A stretch of DNA of 64,000 nucleotides, taken from the NCBI RefSeq assembly GCF_002216795.1, contig NZ_CP022316.1:62001-126000 (forward strand), read 5' to 3'. A program made the position numbers and the translations under genes. The notes under the pieces are model-generated. The model was not told the origin of the DNA. It saw only the letters and a program-made list of their open reading frames with translations, and made no database searches. The stretch comes from Brachybacterium avium (GTDB taxonomy: Bacteria; Actinomycetota; Actinomycetes; Actinomycetales; Dermabacteraceae). Numbering within the stretch: position 1 is the first letter of the stretch; the number at the start of each line of letters is the position of its first letter. Positions 51,613-60,247 of the stretch are shown piece by piece.

Positions 51613-52368
51613 CTAGCGCAGGGCCTTGCGAAGGCCCTGGACGCGACGTGACAGTCCCCAGGACGTCACCTTCATCAGCGCCTCACGCACGATGTGCCCG
51701 GACATCTTGCTCGCGCCCGCCGTCCGCTCGTCGAAGTCGATCGGGACCTCGGCGATCGCGGCGCCCAGATCCCGTGCCCGGCGAGTCATATCGATCTGGA
51801 AGCAGTAGCCCTGGGAGGCGATGTCCGTGGCGATCAGCTGCTCGAGCAGCTCGGCCCGGAATACGCGATATCCGGCGGTCGCATCGGAGACGCCGAGTCC
51901 GAGCAGTGCGCGCACATACAGGTTCGCACCGCGCGAGAGCAGCAGGCGATGCAGCGGCCAGTTGTGCACCGCCCCGCGCGGCACCCAGCGCGAACCGATC
52001 GCGAGATCGGCACCGCGCCGCACCGCCTCGAGCAGCCGGGGCAGCTGCTCCGGGCGATGGGAGGCATCGGCATCCATCTCCGCCAGCTGCCGGTAACCGC
52101 ACTCGAGGCCCCAGGCGAAACCCGCGAGATAGGCCGGCCCCAGGCCCTGCTTCCCGGCGCGGTGCAGCACGTGCACCGCCGGGTCCTTCGCCGCAACCGA
52201 TTCGGCCCAGGCACCGGTCCCGTCGGGCGAGGAGTCATCGACCACCAGGACGTCGGCCGCCGGCACAGCGGCGCGCAGGCGCGCGAGCGTCCCGGGCAGG
52301 GCCTCACGCTCGTCGTAGGTGGGGATCACCACGAGGGTGGGCGGCAGGGCGGCGTTGGACGGATGCAC
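51613..52368 (-). CDS. ppm1: Polyprenol monophosphomannose synthase
   Basis: A 251-residue GT2 enzyme: VVIPTYDEREALPGTLARL, VVDDSSPDGTG, and LAEMDADASHRPEQLP with the metal-binding Asp. It transfers mannose from GDP-mannose to polyprenyl phosphate, the donor for lipoglycans and protein O-mannosylation. GTG 52368 overlaps the region of the lnt stop. In M. tuberculosis the same activity is fused to Lnt in one protein; here they are adjacent separate genes. Confidence 0.92.
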   Translation of the reverse strand: MHPSNAALPPTLVVIPTYDEREALPGTLARLRAAVPAADVLVVDDSSPDGTGAWAESVAAKDPAVHVLHRAGKQGLGPAYLAGFAWGLECGYRQLAEMDADASHRPEQLPRLLEAVRRGADLAIGSRWVPRGAVHNWPLHRLLLSRGANLYVRALLGLGVSDATAGYRVFRAELLEQLIATDIASQGYCFQIDMTRRARDLGAAIAEVPIDFDERTAGASKMSGHIVREALMKVTSWGLSRRVQGLRKALR

Positions 52369-52369
52369 G

Positions 52370-54012
52370 TCAGTCTCCTCGGCGGCGGCGGGTGGTGGTG
52401 CGGGCGAGGGCCCGGTGCCCGCCGCTCAGGGCGGAGAGCAGGCCGACGGCGCCGAGGGCGCTCAGGCCGATCGCGATCCAGGGCCCGGCGGCGATGGCGG
52501 GCGTGATGCCGGTGCGCAGCGGGACGTCGGCCAGCAGCGCTCCCTGCTGCCAGTGATCGACGAAATCGATCCGTCGGCCGGTGGGGCTGAAGATCGCTGA
52601 ATGGCCGACGGTCGAGATGTGGACCACGCTCCGGCCTGACATCACCGCCATGACCTTGGCCTGGGCGAGCTGCTGGATGGCTTCGTGGGAGTCCCCGAAC
52701 AGCGCGTTGTTGGACTGCACCACGATCACCTCAGCACCTCCGTCGGTCACGTCGTGGACCAGGGAGTCGTAGGCGATCTCGAAGCAGATCAGGATCCCGA
52801 CCCGGCCGTGGCCCTGCTCCAGGGAGTCGAGGTCCATCACCCCGACCTCCTCCCGGGGATCATGTCCAGGGAGACCAGATCGACCTTGTCGGAGAGCCGG
52901 CTGAACAGTCCCCGCATCGGGATGTATTCGCCGAAGGGCACCGGATGGCGCTTGGAGTATGCATACGGAGTGGTGTGCTCGGGCGTGAACAGCACCGACT
53001 GGTTCAGCCGTTCGTCCTCGCCCACCCGCACCTGGGTGCCGACCAGGATCGGGGCATCGGCCCGCTGGGCGGCGGTGGTGAGCTGCTGGGCGAGCTGCGG
53101 ATCCTGTCGGGGATCCCAGCCGGTGGAGTCCTCGGGCCAGACGATCAGGTCCAGAGCGGTCGTGTTCTGCTCGGTCCGATCGAGCACGTCCTCGGTGACG
53201 GCGAGGTGGTTGCTGAAGACATCGTCCGGCATGGTGTAGGAGACCGGATCGATCTCGCTCATCGAGCCCTGGATCGCGGCGATGGTCATGGTGGGACGAT
53301 CCACCGGCGCCCGATTGACCGGATGCGGGACCACGACGGTCACCAGCACCGCCGCCACCGCGATCGCGAACGGCCACACCCCCGAGAACCCGGTGAATCC
53401 GCGGCGCCGACGCCCCAGCACGGCCAGGGCCCCGAACAGGAGCAGCTGGCCCAGCAGGGCCACGACGAAGGCGAGGCCGGCGATCCCGATCCAGGGACTG
53501 AGGTGCAGCAGGGGCGACTTCGCCAGGGCGAAGGCGCTCGCCCCCCACGGCAGCCCTCCCCAGGGGGCGCTGCTGCGCAGCGTCTCGATGGCGACCCACA
53601 GCGCGGAGACGATGATCGCGCTGGAGAAGCACAGTCCCCGCCGCACCATCACGGTGCGGGCCAGCAGACCGAAGACCACGATGTACAGCGCTTCGAACAC
53701 CCCGAGTGCGATCCACGGCGTGGTGCCGGCATAGGTGCTGGCCCAGGCGGTGAGCGGGATGAACAGTCCCAGCCCCCACAGCAGCGAGACCAGCCCCGCG
53801 AGCCAGGCCGAGCGCACCAGCAGACCCGCGCAGAGCAGCGCGATCGCGACCGGCAGCAGCATCCACAGGTCGTAGGGAGGGAAGGCCAGCAGGGCGCAGA
53901 ACCCGCCGCCGGCTCCGCACAGCAGCGCGACCGGCCACGGGGTGGGATCGAACTCGTCACGGCGACGGGCGGTGCGCCGCCGGCTCCCGGTCGCTGCGGT
54001 GGTCGCCGTCAC
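52370..54012 (-). pseudogene. lnt: Apolipoprotein N-acyltransferase Lnt, single-base frameshift
   Basis: The first part (GTG 54012 to about residue 385) has about six to seven membrane segments and the start of the nitrilase domain, including the Glu of LIVWPEDSTG and Lys of YSKRHPVPFGEYIP. It then fails in a CCC run (52852-52854; GGG on the coding strand): as written it ends DMIPGRRSG at 52837. One extra G gives DMIPGEEVGVMDLD...GILICFEIAYDS with the catalytic Cys, ending at 52370. Restored length about 547. Lnt N-acylates lipoproteins; the window contains at least one lipoprotein. Start overlaps the amidohydrolase-like gene. Confidence 0.88.
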
Positions 54013-54890
54013 TCCCCCGCCTGCCCGTGCGGTTCGGCCCCGGGACGGCCCGGTGCGAGGCGGTCATGGAGGATCCGACCCTCCACGACCGTGCGCAGCA
54101 CGCGGGGGGTGCCCTGGTCGAGGTCCGGCAGCAGAGGGGTGCGCGAGCGCGGATCGGTGGACCAGCTGTCCACCCGCTGCGCCCGGGACTGCACGGTCAG
54201 GTCCCAGGGCTCCCAGACGACGAAGGTCGCGGGCAGGCCGATCTGCAGACTGCCGGGATGACGGCTGCCCGCGACCCGCTGCCCACCGCGCGTGGCGGCG
54301 AGGAAGGCGGCGCGATCGCTGATCCGCTGCTGCGCGGGGCTGGTGCGGGCGGCTCCGCGCACCCAGTCCCAGGGGTCCGCGGCCTCCGGCGCTCCCGCGG
54401 ACCCGAAGGCGAGCGGGGTGCCCTCGCCGAGCAGATCGAGATAGTCCGCGGTCTCGGTGACGGGGGCCACGATGCGCACGCCCTCCCGCTGCCCGGTGGG
54501 GCCGGGCAGACGCAGCACGATGCCGCGGGCGGCGGCCTCCGCCGCAGTGGCCGGATCCGGATCCTCGCCGTCCGCCGTGGCGGCGGCATCGACGAAGCCC
54601 GGCGTGACCAGGCACCCGGTGGCGTCGACCGGGACGGCGTCCCCGTGGAGCAGGCGGCCGGTGTCCTCCGGGCCTGTCCAGGCGATCAGCCCGTCGGCGA
54701 CCAGCATCGCGGAGGCCTCGGGGTCCTCGGCGCTGTACAGCACGATGCCGGTGTAGAGCATCGGCGGTGCGACCTGGTCCGGGGCGTCGCGGGTGCCGGC
54801 CGCGTCGGTGTCGTCGCGGAGGGCGTTCTCGGAAGTGTCGTTCTGGCTCACGGTCCCCAGCCTCTCGCGTTCTCCTGGGAGAAAGCTCAT
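54009..54890 (-). CDS. Amidohydrolase-like protein lacking metal ligands
   Basis: A 293-residue protein that reads like a shrunken amidohydrolase: N-terminal composite domain (LYTGIVLYSAEDPEASAMLVADGLIAW), the entry to the barrel VTPGFVDAAATAD, and the C-terminal composite strand PATFVVWEPWDL...TVVEGRILHDR. The family's His-x-His after PGFVD is replaced by AAATAD, and most of the barrel is missing, so hydrolysis is unlikely. ATG 54890 overlaps the helicase stop (ATGA); GTG 54851 is an alternative. Flanked by overlaps on both sides, so it is co-expressed with the helicase and Lnt. Confidence 0.75.
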   Translation of the reverse strand: MSFLPGERERLGTVSQNDTSENALRDDTDAAGTRDAPDQVAPPMLYTGIVLYSAEDPEASAMLVADGLIAWTGPEDTGRLLHGDAVPVDATGCLVTPGFVDAAATADGEDPDPATAAEAAARGIVLRLPGPTGQREGVRIVAPVTETADYLDLLGEGTPLAFGSAGAPEAADPWDWVRGAARTSPAQQRISDRAAFLAATRGGQRVAGSRHPGSLQIGLPATFVVWEPWDLTVQSRAQRVDSWSTDPRSRTPLLPDLDQGTPRVLRTVVEGRILHDRLAPGRPGAEPHGQAGE

Positions 54891-57808
54891 CGGTCGATCT
54901 CCTGCGCCACCAGTCCTCGGCGCATGGCACGGATCGAACGGCGGGCCACCGCCCCGAGCTCCTCGTCGGCGGTGAGCTGATCGAGCAGGTCGATGACCTG
55001 CCGGCAGTGGCGCACGAAGTCGCCCGGCGGCAGGTCGTTCCCCTCGAGCGCAGCGGCCAGGTGCGCGCCGCGCGCCCAACGGTGCACGATCCCGGCGATC
55101 GCCGGGTCCGGCACGGCGGTGGGGGGCACGCGGTGCCTGCTCTCGGCGGCCTGCAGCGCCGCGGCCACTCTGGCCGAGGCCACGAGTGCGGTCTCGACCA
55201 CGGGGTCGGGGATCACCTCGGGAGCCCGGTCGTCGCGACGGGTCTCATGGACCGCGGCGGAGACCACGGCGGCGAGCCCGGCCGGGTCCAGGCCGGCCCA
55301 GGCACCCTGCTCGAGGCACTGCGCGATCAGCAGGTCGCGGTCGCTGAACAGCCGGCGCAGCCGCATCCCGCTCGCGGTGGGACGCAGCTCCTCCCCGTCG
55401 GGGGCGAGATAGCCGAGCTCGACCAGCAGATCGGTGAGGTGGTCGAACTGGCGGGCCAGGGAGCTGGTGCGGCCGCGGATGCGCCGCTGGACGCCCTCCA
55501 GCTCGCTGCGGGACTTCCGCCAGCGCCCCACCCAGCGCAGATGCGATTCGAGGTCGGGGCAGGCGGAGCAGGGGTGGGCCTCCAGCTCCTCGCGCAGCGC
55601 GAGGAGCTGCTCGTCCGTCGCAGCGGTCGACGGACTGCGCGCGGTGCGTCGGCGCACCTCTCGGCGCGCATCGTCGTCCTGCCCGGCCAGACGCTGACGC
55701 AGGGCGGCGGCGGTGTCCTTGCGCACCTTGCTGCTGCCCAGGGAGTCCTGGTGCGGCAGGCGCAGCCGGTCGATGACGGCGGGCGGCGAGGGGACGTCCC
55801 CGGGGCGGAGGCTGCGCCGGCGTCCCTCGGTGTCCAGCAGGTCCACCTGCGGCCCGCCGAGCACCGCACGGTCGACCTCCAGCACCACCGCATAGCCGCG
55901 ACGCTTGCCGCCGGGCAGGGCGATCACCTCCCCGCGACGGAGGTCGCCGAGCACGCTGCGGGTGCGGTCCCGGTCCTGATCGGCGCGGGCGCGGGAGAGG
56001 GTCTTCTCCCGCTCGGTGATCGCTTCCTGGAGCTGCGCGTGCTCCAGCAGGTCCCCGCGCTCGCAGGTGACTGCCGCGCGGTAGTCCGCGGCCGTGTCCT
56101 CCAGCTCCCGGGCGCGGCGGGCGAGGCCCACCACGGAGCGGTCCGCCTGGAACTGGGCGAAGCTGGTCTCGAGGGTCTCCCGGGCTCGGGAGAGATCGAA
56201 GCGGTCCAGCAGGTTCACCGCCATGTTCGGCGTGGGCCGGAAGGCGGAGCGCAGCGGGTAGGTGCGTTTCGAGGCGAGGGACGCCACGGCCGGGGCATCG
56301 AAGCGGGGACCGGCGAGCACCACCGCATGCCCCTCGGTGTCGATGCCGCGACGCCCCGCCCGCCCGGTGAGCTGGGTGAACTCCCCCGGGGTCAGATCCG
56401 CATGGTCGACGCCGTTGAACTTCACGAGCTTCTCGAGCACCACCGAACGAGCGGGCATGTTGATGCCCAGCGCCAGCGTCTCGGTGGCGAAGACGACCTT
56501 GATCAGGCCCCGCGCGAACAGCGCCTCGACGACGGTCTTCAGCAGCGGGAGCATACCGGCGTGGTGGGCGGCGAAGCCGTCCAGCGCGGCCCGGCGGAAG
56601 GTGGCCAGCGAGAGCACCTCCTCGTCCTCGACTCCGATGTCGGCGAGCTGCTCGTCCAGCACCGCGCGGATCTCCCGGCGCTCGGCGTCATCGGTCAGGC
56701 GCAGCCGGGCGCGAGCGCACTGCTGCACCGCCCCATCGCAGCCGGCGCGGGAGAAGATGAACATGATGGCAGGCAGCAGTTCGGCATCGTCCAGCAGCTC
56801 CACTACGTCCGGTCGTCGCGCAGGGCGCAGGGAGCCGGGGTGCCTGCCGTCATGACGGTGCGGTCCGGAGCCCGGATGGCCTCCACCACCGGCCCGGGAA
56901 CCGCCACCTCGACCTTTACGCAGGTGCGGCGGGCGGTACTGGCCGGATCCGCGCGGACGGTGGCGGCCGCTGGTGCCCTTGCGCCCGCGGTAGCCGGGGC
57001 CCCGGGACCCACCGGTGCGTTCGTCGACCGGGAGGGAGAAGGCGGTGAGGCGTTCGATCTCGGGATTGACCTGGCGGTCACCGCGCGCTCCGGGACCCTG
57101 GGAGACCACGGCCTCCCCGTCGGCGTCGACGAACAGGTCCAGCAGCTCGTCCCCGACCACGACGTGCTGCCACAGCGGCACCGGGCGGGTCTCGGAGACG
57201 ATGATCTCGGTGCTGCCGCGGACCTCCTGCAACCAGGCCCCGAACTCCTCGGCGTTGGAGACGGTGGCGGACAGCGAGACCAGCTGCACCGAACCGTGCA
57301 GATGGATGATGACTTCCTCCCACACCGGTCCGCGCAGTCGATCGGCGAGGTAGTGCACCTCGTCCATCACCACGAAGCCCAGCCCGATGAGCAGGTCGGA
57401 GTCGGCGTACAGCATGTTGCGCAGTACCTCGGTGGTCATCACGACCACGTCGGCATCGGGACGGATCGAGGTGTCGCCGGTCAGCAGTCCCACCCGGTCC
57501 GCTCCCAGCCACTCCACCAGCTCGCCGAACTTCTGGTTCGACAGGGCCTTGATCGGCGCGGTGTAGAAGACCTTGTGCCCGCGGGCCAGGGCCAGGTGCA
57601 CGGCGAACTCGCCGACGACGGTCTTGCCGGCGCCGGTGGGCGCGGCGACCAGGACCGAGCTGCCGTCCTCGAGGACGCGAGCGGCGGCGAGCTGGAAATC
57701 ATCCAGCGCGAAGGGATAGCGGCCGGTGAAGGCGGTCAGCTCGGGCGAGGAGCGTTCGCGCTCCGTCTGTGCTCTCCACTGGGCGTAGCGCTCTGCGGGT
57801 GAGGTCAT
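54887..57808 (-). CDS. helY: DEAD/DEAH-box helicase, Mtr4/Ski2-like (HelY)
   Basis: A 973-residue superfamily 2 helicase: Walker A APTGAGKT (about residue 55), DEVH box in VVMDEVHYLADR, SLSATVSN, and C-terminal motifs ATETLALGINMPA and QLTGRAGRRG. A Gly/Arg-rich insertion (about residues 275-330, RGRKGTSGRHRPRGSGQYR) may bind RNA. C-terminal part is DSHCT-like. Mycobacterial HelY is the close comparison; its proposed role is RNA unwinding or decay. Start ATG 57808 overlaps the lipid-kinase stop. Confidence 0.9.
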   Translation of the reverse strand: MTSPAERYAQWRAQTERERSSPELTAFTGRYPFALDDFQLAAARVLEDGSSVLVAAPTGAGKTVVGEFAVHLALARGHKVFYTAPIKALSNQKFGELVEWLGADRVGLLTGDTSIRPDADVVVMTTEVLRNMLYADSDLLIGLGFVVMDEVHYLADRLRGPVWEEVIIHLHGSVQLVSLSATVSNAEEFGAWLQEVRGSTEIIVSETRPVPLWQHVVVGDELLDLFVDADGEAVVSQGPGARGDRQVNPEIERLTAFSLPVDERTGGSRGPGYRGRKGTSGRHRPRGSGQYRPPHLRKGRGGGSRAGGGGHPGSGPHRHDGRHPGSLRPARRPDVVELLDDAELLPAIMFIFSRAGCDGAVQQCARARLRLTDDAERREIRAVLDEQLADIGVEDEEVLSLATFRRAALDGFAAHHAGMLPLLKTVVEALFARGLIKVVFATETLALGINMPARSVVLEKLVKFNGVDHADLTPGEFTQLTGRAGRRGIDTEGHAVVLAGPRFDAPAVASLASKRTYPLRSAFRPTPNMAVNLLDRFDLSRARETLETSFAQFQADRSVVGLARRARELEDTAADYRAAVTCERGDLLEHAQLQEAITEREKTLSRARADQDRDRTRSVLGDLRRGEVIALPGGKRRGYAVVLEVDRAVLGGPQVDLLDTEGRRRSLRPGDVPSPPAVIDRLRLPHQDSLGSSKVRKDTAAALRQRLAGQDDDARREVRRRTARSPSTAATDEQLLALREELEAHPCSACPDLESHLRWVGRWRKSRSELEGVQRRIRGRTSSLARQFDHLTDLLVELGYLAPDGEELRPTASGMRLRRLFSDRDLLIAQCLEQGAWAGLDPAGLAAVVSAAVHETRRDDRAPEVIPDPVVETALVASARVAAALQAAESRHRVPPTAVPDPAIAGIVHRWARGAHLAAALEGNDLPPGDFVRHCRQVIDLLDQLTADEELGAVARRSIRAMRRGLVAQEIDR

Positions 57809-58761
57809 CGGGCGTCCTCGAGAACGACGGCGGCGTCGGGCGCGGGCTCCGCGAGCAGCCGGACGGCGCCCGGCAGCACCCGTGCGGTCAGCGGCAGCAG
57901 CGCCCGGGCCTCTCCGTCGGCATAGGCGCGCAGCCCCCGGCCGTGGCGGAGGCCGATGGTCAGCTGCTCCACGGGGCGGATGTCGACGGCGGCCAGCGAG
58001 GTGTGGGTGCCGGCGAAGACCCTGGGGAGCAGGCGCAGCAGCTGTGCACGCCCGACACCGGAGACGATGGCGAGCTCGAGCTTGCCGTCATCGATGCGGG
58101 CATCGGGCACCATCCGCATCCCCCTGCCGAACATCCCCGAGTTGCACAGGGCCAGCACCGTCGCATCCACCTCGATCCGTTCGCCGCCGTCGATCTCCAA
58201 CCAGAACGGCAGCGGGGTGAACGCACGCAGCTCTCGCAGCACGGCGCTGGTGTACCGGATCGTGTGCCCGGCCCGGGCCCCGTTGGCCCGCGCGTTGACC
58301 AGGGCGTCGAAGCCGAGATTCACGTTCCCCAGGGCGAGGGAGCGGTGGCCCGCTCCGTGGCCGGCGGCGGTGATCTCGATGGCGTCCACCGTCACCACCG
58401 GGCGGGACAGCGCGTGCAGCAGCGCGCGCGTGGAGCTCTCCGGATCGTTGATCGCGAGCCCGAGGGAGCGGGCGAAGTCGTTGCCGCCGCCGGCCGCGAC
58501 GATGCCCAGCCGGACCGGGGTGCCGGCGACGATCTCGGCCCCGAGCGAGACGGTGCCGTCACCGCCCACCACGACCAGGGCGGTCAGCGAGTCCCGGACC
58601 TCCTCGGCACGGGCTCGGGCCACGGCGGCCGTGGGGCCGGAGACATCGACCACGGAGATCCCGGCCAGGCGAAGGAGGTGGCCCACCTGTCGCCCCATGC
58701 GATGTGCGGTGCCCTGTGCCGCTGTCGGGTTGGCGAGCAGGCCCACGCGGAGCCTGCTCAC
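57805..58761 (-). CDS. Diacylglycerol kinase family lipid kinase
   Basis: A 318-residue soluble lipid kinase (DgkB/YegS type): GLLANPTAAQGTAHRM near the N-terminus, the nucleotide motif VVVGGDGTVSLGAE, and GIVAAGGGNDFARSLGL. It phosphorylates diacylglycerol or a related lipid. GTG 58761 overlaps the tatC stop as GTGA. Confidence 0.9.
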   Translation of the reverse strand: MSRLRVGLLANPTAAQGTAHRMGRQVGHLLRLAGISVVDVSGPTAAVARARAEEVRDSLTALVVVGGDGTVSLGAEIVAGTPVRLGIVAAGGGNDFARSLGLAINDPESSTRALLHALSRPVVTVDAIEITAAGHGAGHRSLALGNVNLGFDALVNARANGARAGHTIRYTSAVLRELRAFTPLPFWLEIDGGERIEVDATVLALCNSGMFGRGMRMVPDARIDDGKLELAIVSGVGRAQLLRLLPRVFAGTHTSLAAVDIRPVEQLTIGLRHGRGLRAYADGEARALLPLTARVLPGAVRLLAEPAPDAAVVLEDAR

Positions 58762-59669
58762 CGCCGGTCCTCGTCGGTGTCGTCCAGACCCGACGGTCCC
58801 TCGATCTTCTCCACCTCGTCGTCGATCCGGCTGGCCTCATCGTCCCCGAGGTCCTCATCGCCGGAGCGACGTCCCACCCGGCGGTCGTGGAGCAGCGCGA
58901 TGACGATCGCGCCGAAGAAGAGGCTGGCGATCGCGGCCGACATCGCGATCAGGGTGATCGGCTCCGGGGTGGGGACCATCACCGCGGTGAAGGCGAAGCT
59001 GAGGAAGATGATCCAGCGCCAGGCCTTGAGCATGGAACGGCCGCTGATCAGACCCATGAAGTTCAGCAGCACCATCACCACCGGCACCACGAAGGCGACG
59101 CCGAAGGCGAGCATGGTCTTGATCAGCAGCGCCAGGTACTGGTCGTAGGGGATGATCTGCGAGACCGACCCCTCGGTGGGGGTGAAGCTCATCAGCACCG
59201 GCACCAGCTGGCTCACGGCCCAGTACCCGGCGACGCAGCCGATGAAGAACAGCGGGATCGCGGAGCCGAAGAACCCGATCGCATACTTGCGCTCGTTGCG
59301 GTGCAGACCGGGCATCACGAACAGCCAGATCTGCAGGATGAGCATCGGCGAGGAGAGGATCAGGCCGATGTAGGCGGCCATCTGGAGCTTGACGTTCAGG
59401 CCCTGGCCCACGCCCTGGAAGTTGATCAGCGACTGGAGGTCGTTGTCCTCCCCGGCGGTCTCGATCGGTGCCTTCACGGCCTCGAAGACCCAGGGGAACA
59501 GGAACCAGCCGACGATCGAGAGCAGCAGCACGGTTATCGCACTGATCACCAGTCTGTTGCGCAGCTCGACCAGGTGCTCGCCCAGGGACATGCGTCCCTC
59601 GGGATCCCTGCCCGGCCGCTTCGCGGACTTGGCCTCGCCCGGCCGGCGGCCCTGCGTATCACTCGCCAC
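58758..59669 (-). CDS. tatC: Sec-independent protein translocase TatC
   Basis: A 303-residue membrane protein with six helices. Opens MSLGEHLVELRNRLVISAI with the conserved TatC cytoplasmic helix and Glu, then FLFPWVFEAVKAPI, FVMPGLHRNERKYA, and an acidic C-terminal tail. TatC recognises twin-arginine signals; the GH25 lysozyme at 18.5 kb is one probable substrate. GTG 59669 has GGGAGGAAG upstream. tatA lies 83 bp upstream. Confidence 0.93.
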   Translation of the reverse strand: MASDTQGRRPGEAKSAKRPGRDPEGRMSLGEHLVELRNRLVISAITVLLLSIVGWFLFPWVFEAVKAPIETAGEDNDLQSLINFQGVGQGLNVKLQMAAYIGLILSSPMLILQIWLFVMPGLHRNERKYAIGFFGSAIPLFFIGCVAGYWAVSQLVPVLMSFTPTEGSVSQIIPYDQYLALLIKTMLAFGVAFVVPVVMVLLNFMGLISGRSMLKAWRWIIFLSFAFTAVMVPTPEPITLIAMSAAIASLFFGAIVIALLHDRRVGRRSGDEDLGDDEASRIDDEVEKIEGPSGLDDTDEDRR

Positions 59670-59752
59670 GGATCTGCTTCCTCCCAGCGCTTCGGGTCCG
59701 ATCGATCACTCGGCCGAACCCGCTGTCGATGACGCGGTCCGCGTCAGGGTGC

Positions 59753-60115
59753 TCAGTCGCGACGGTAGGAGTCGTCGTCGTCGCGGGCACGGATCGGCTC
59801 GCGATCGCTGTCATCGCGGGGATCGTACTCACGGTCATCACGGTCATCACGGTCATGACGATCGTCGCGGCGGACATCGCGCTCGTCACGGTCGCGACGA
59901 TCCTCACGGGGACGCGAGGAACGGGCCGGACGGTCGTGCTCATCGTCCTCGTCGGAGGCCTTGTCTTCACCGCGGAGCTCTTCGACCTCGCTCTTGAAGA
60001 TGCGCATCGACTTGCCCATGTTGCGGGCGAGGCCCGGGAGCTTGTTGGCCCCGAACAGCAGGATGACCAGCACGATCAGCAGGACGATCGCCCAGGGGTT
60101 GCGGAAGAAGTTCAT
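59753..60115 (-). CDS. tatA: Sec-independent protein translocase TatA
   Basis: A 120-residue TatA: membrane helix NFFRNPWAIVLLIVLVILLFGANKLPGLARNMGKSMRIF followed by the amphipathic helix, with the FGANKLP hinge. The C-terminal half is an unusual Asp/Arg low-complexity tail (DRDERDVRRDDRHDRDD...). ATG 60115 follows GAAAGGT. Lies between pafBC and tatC, the typical actinobacterial order. Confidence 0.93.
   Translation of the reverse strand: MNFFRNPWAIVLLIVLVILLFGANKLPGLARNMGKSMRIFKSEVEELRGEDKASDEDDEHDRPARSSRPREDRRDRDERDVRRDDRHDRDDRDDREYDPRDDSDREPIRARDDDDSYRRD
59830..59856 (+). repeat. Tandem 9-bp repeat inside tatA
   Basis: CACGGTCAT occurs three times in tandem (59830-59856) and encodes part of the Asp/Arg tail. 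Replication slippage here would change tail length by three residues at a time without shifting the frame. Confidence 0.7.
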
Positions 60116-60247
60116 GGAAGTACCTTTCAAAAGCGCCATGACACAGCGCGGGCGCACCTATTATCCCACAGCGGACCGGGCACCGAACGGGCCGCCCCGG
60201 TGGCGACTCGGCCCACCGCACGGCGGGTGGTCCCAGAGTAACGGCAG

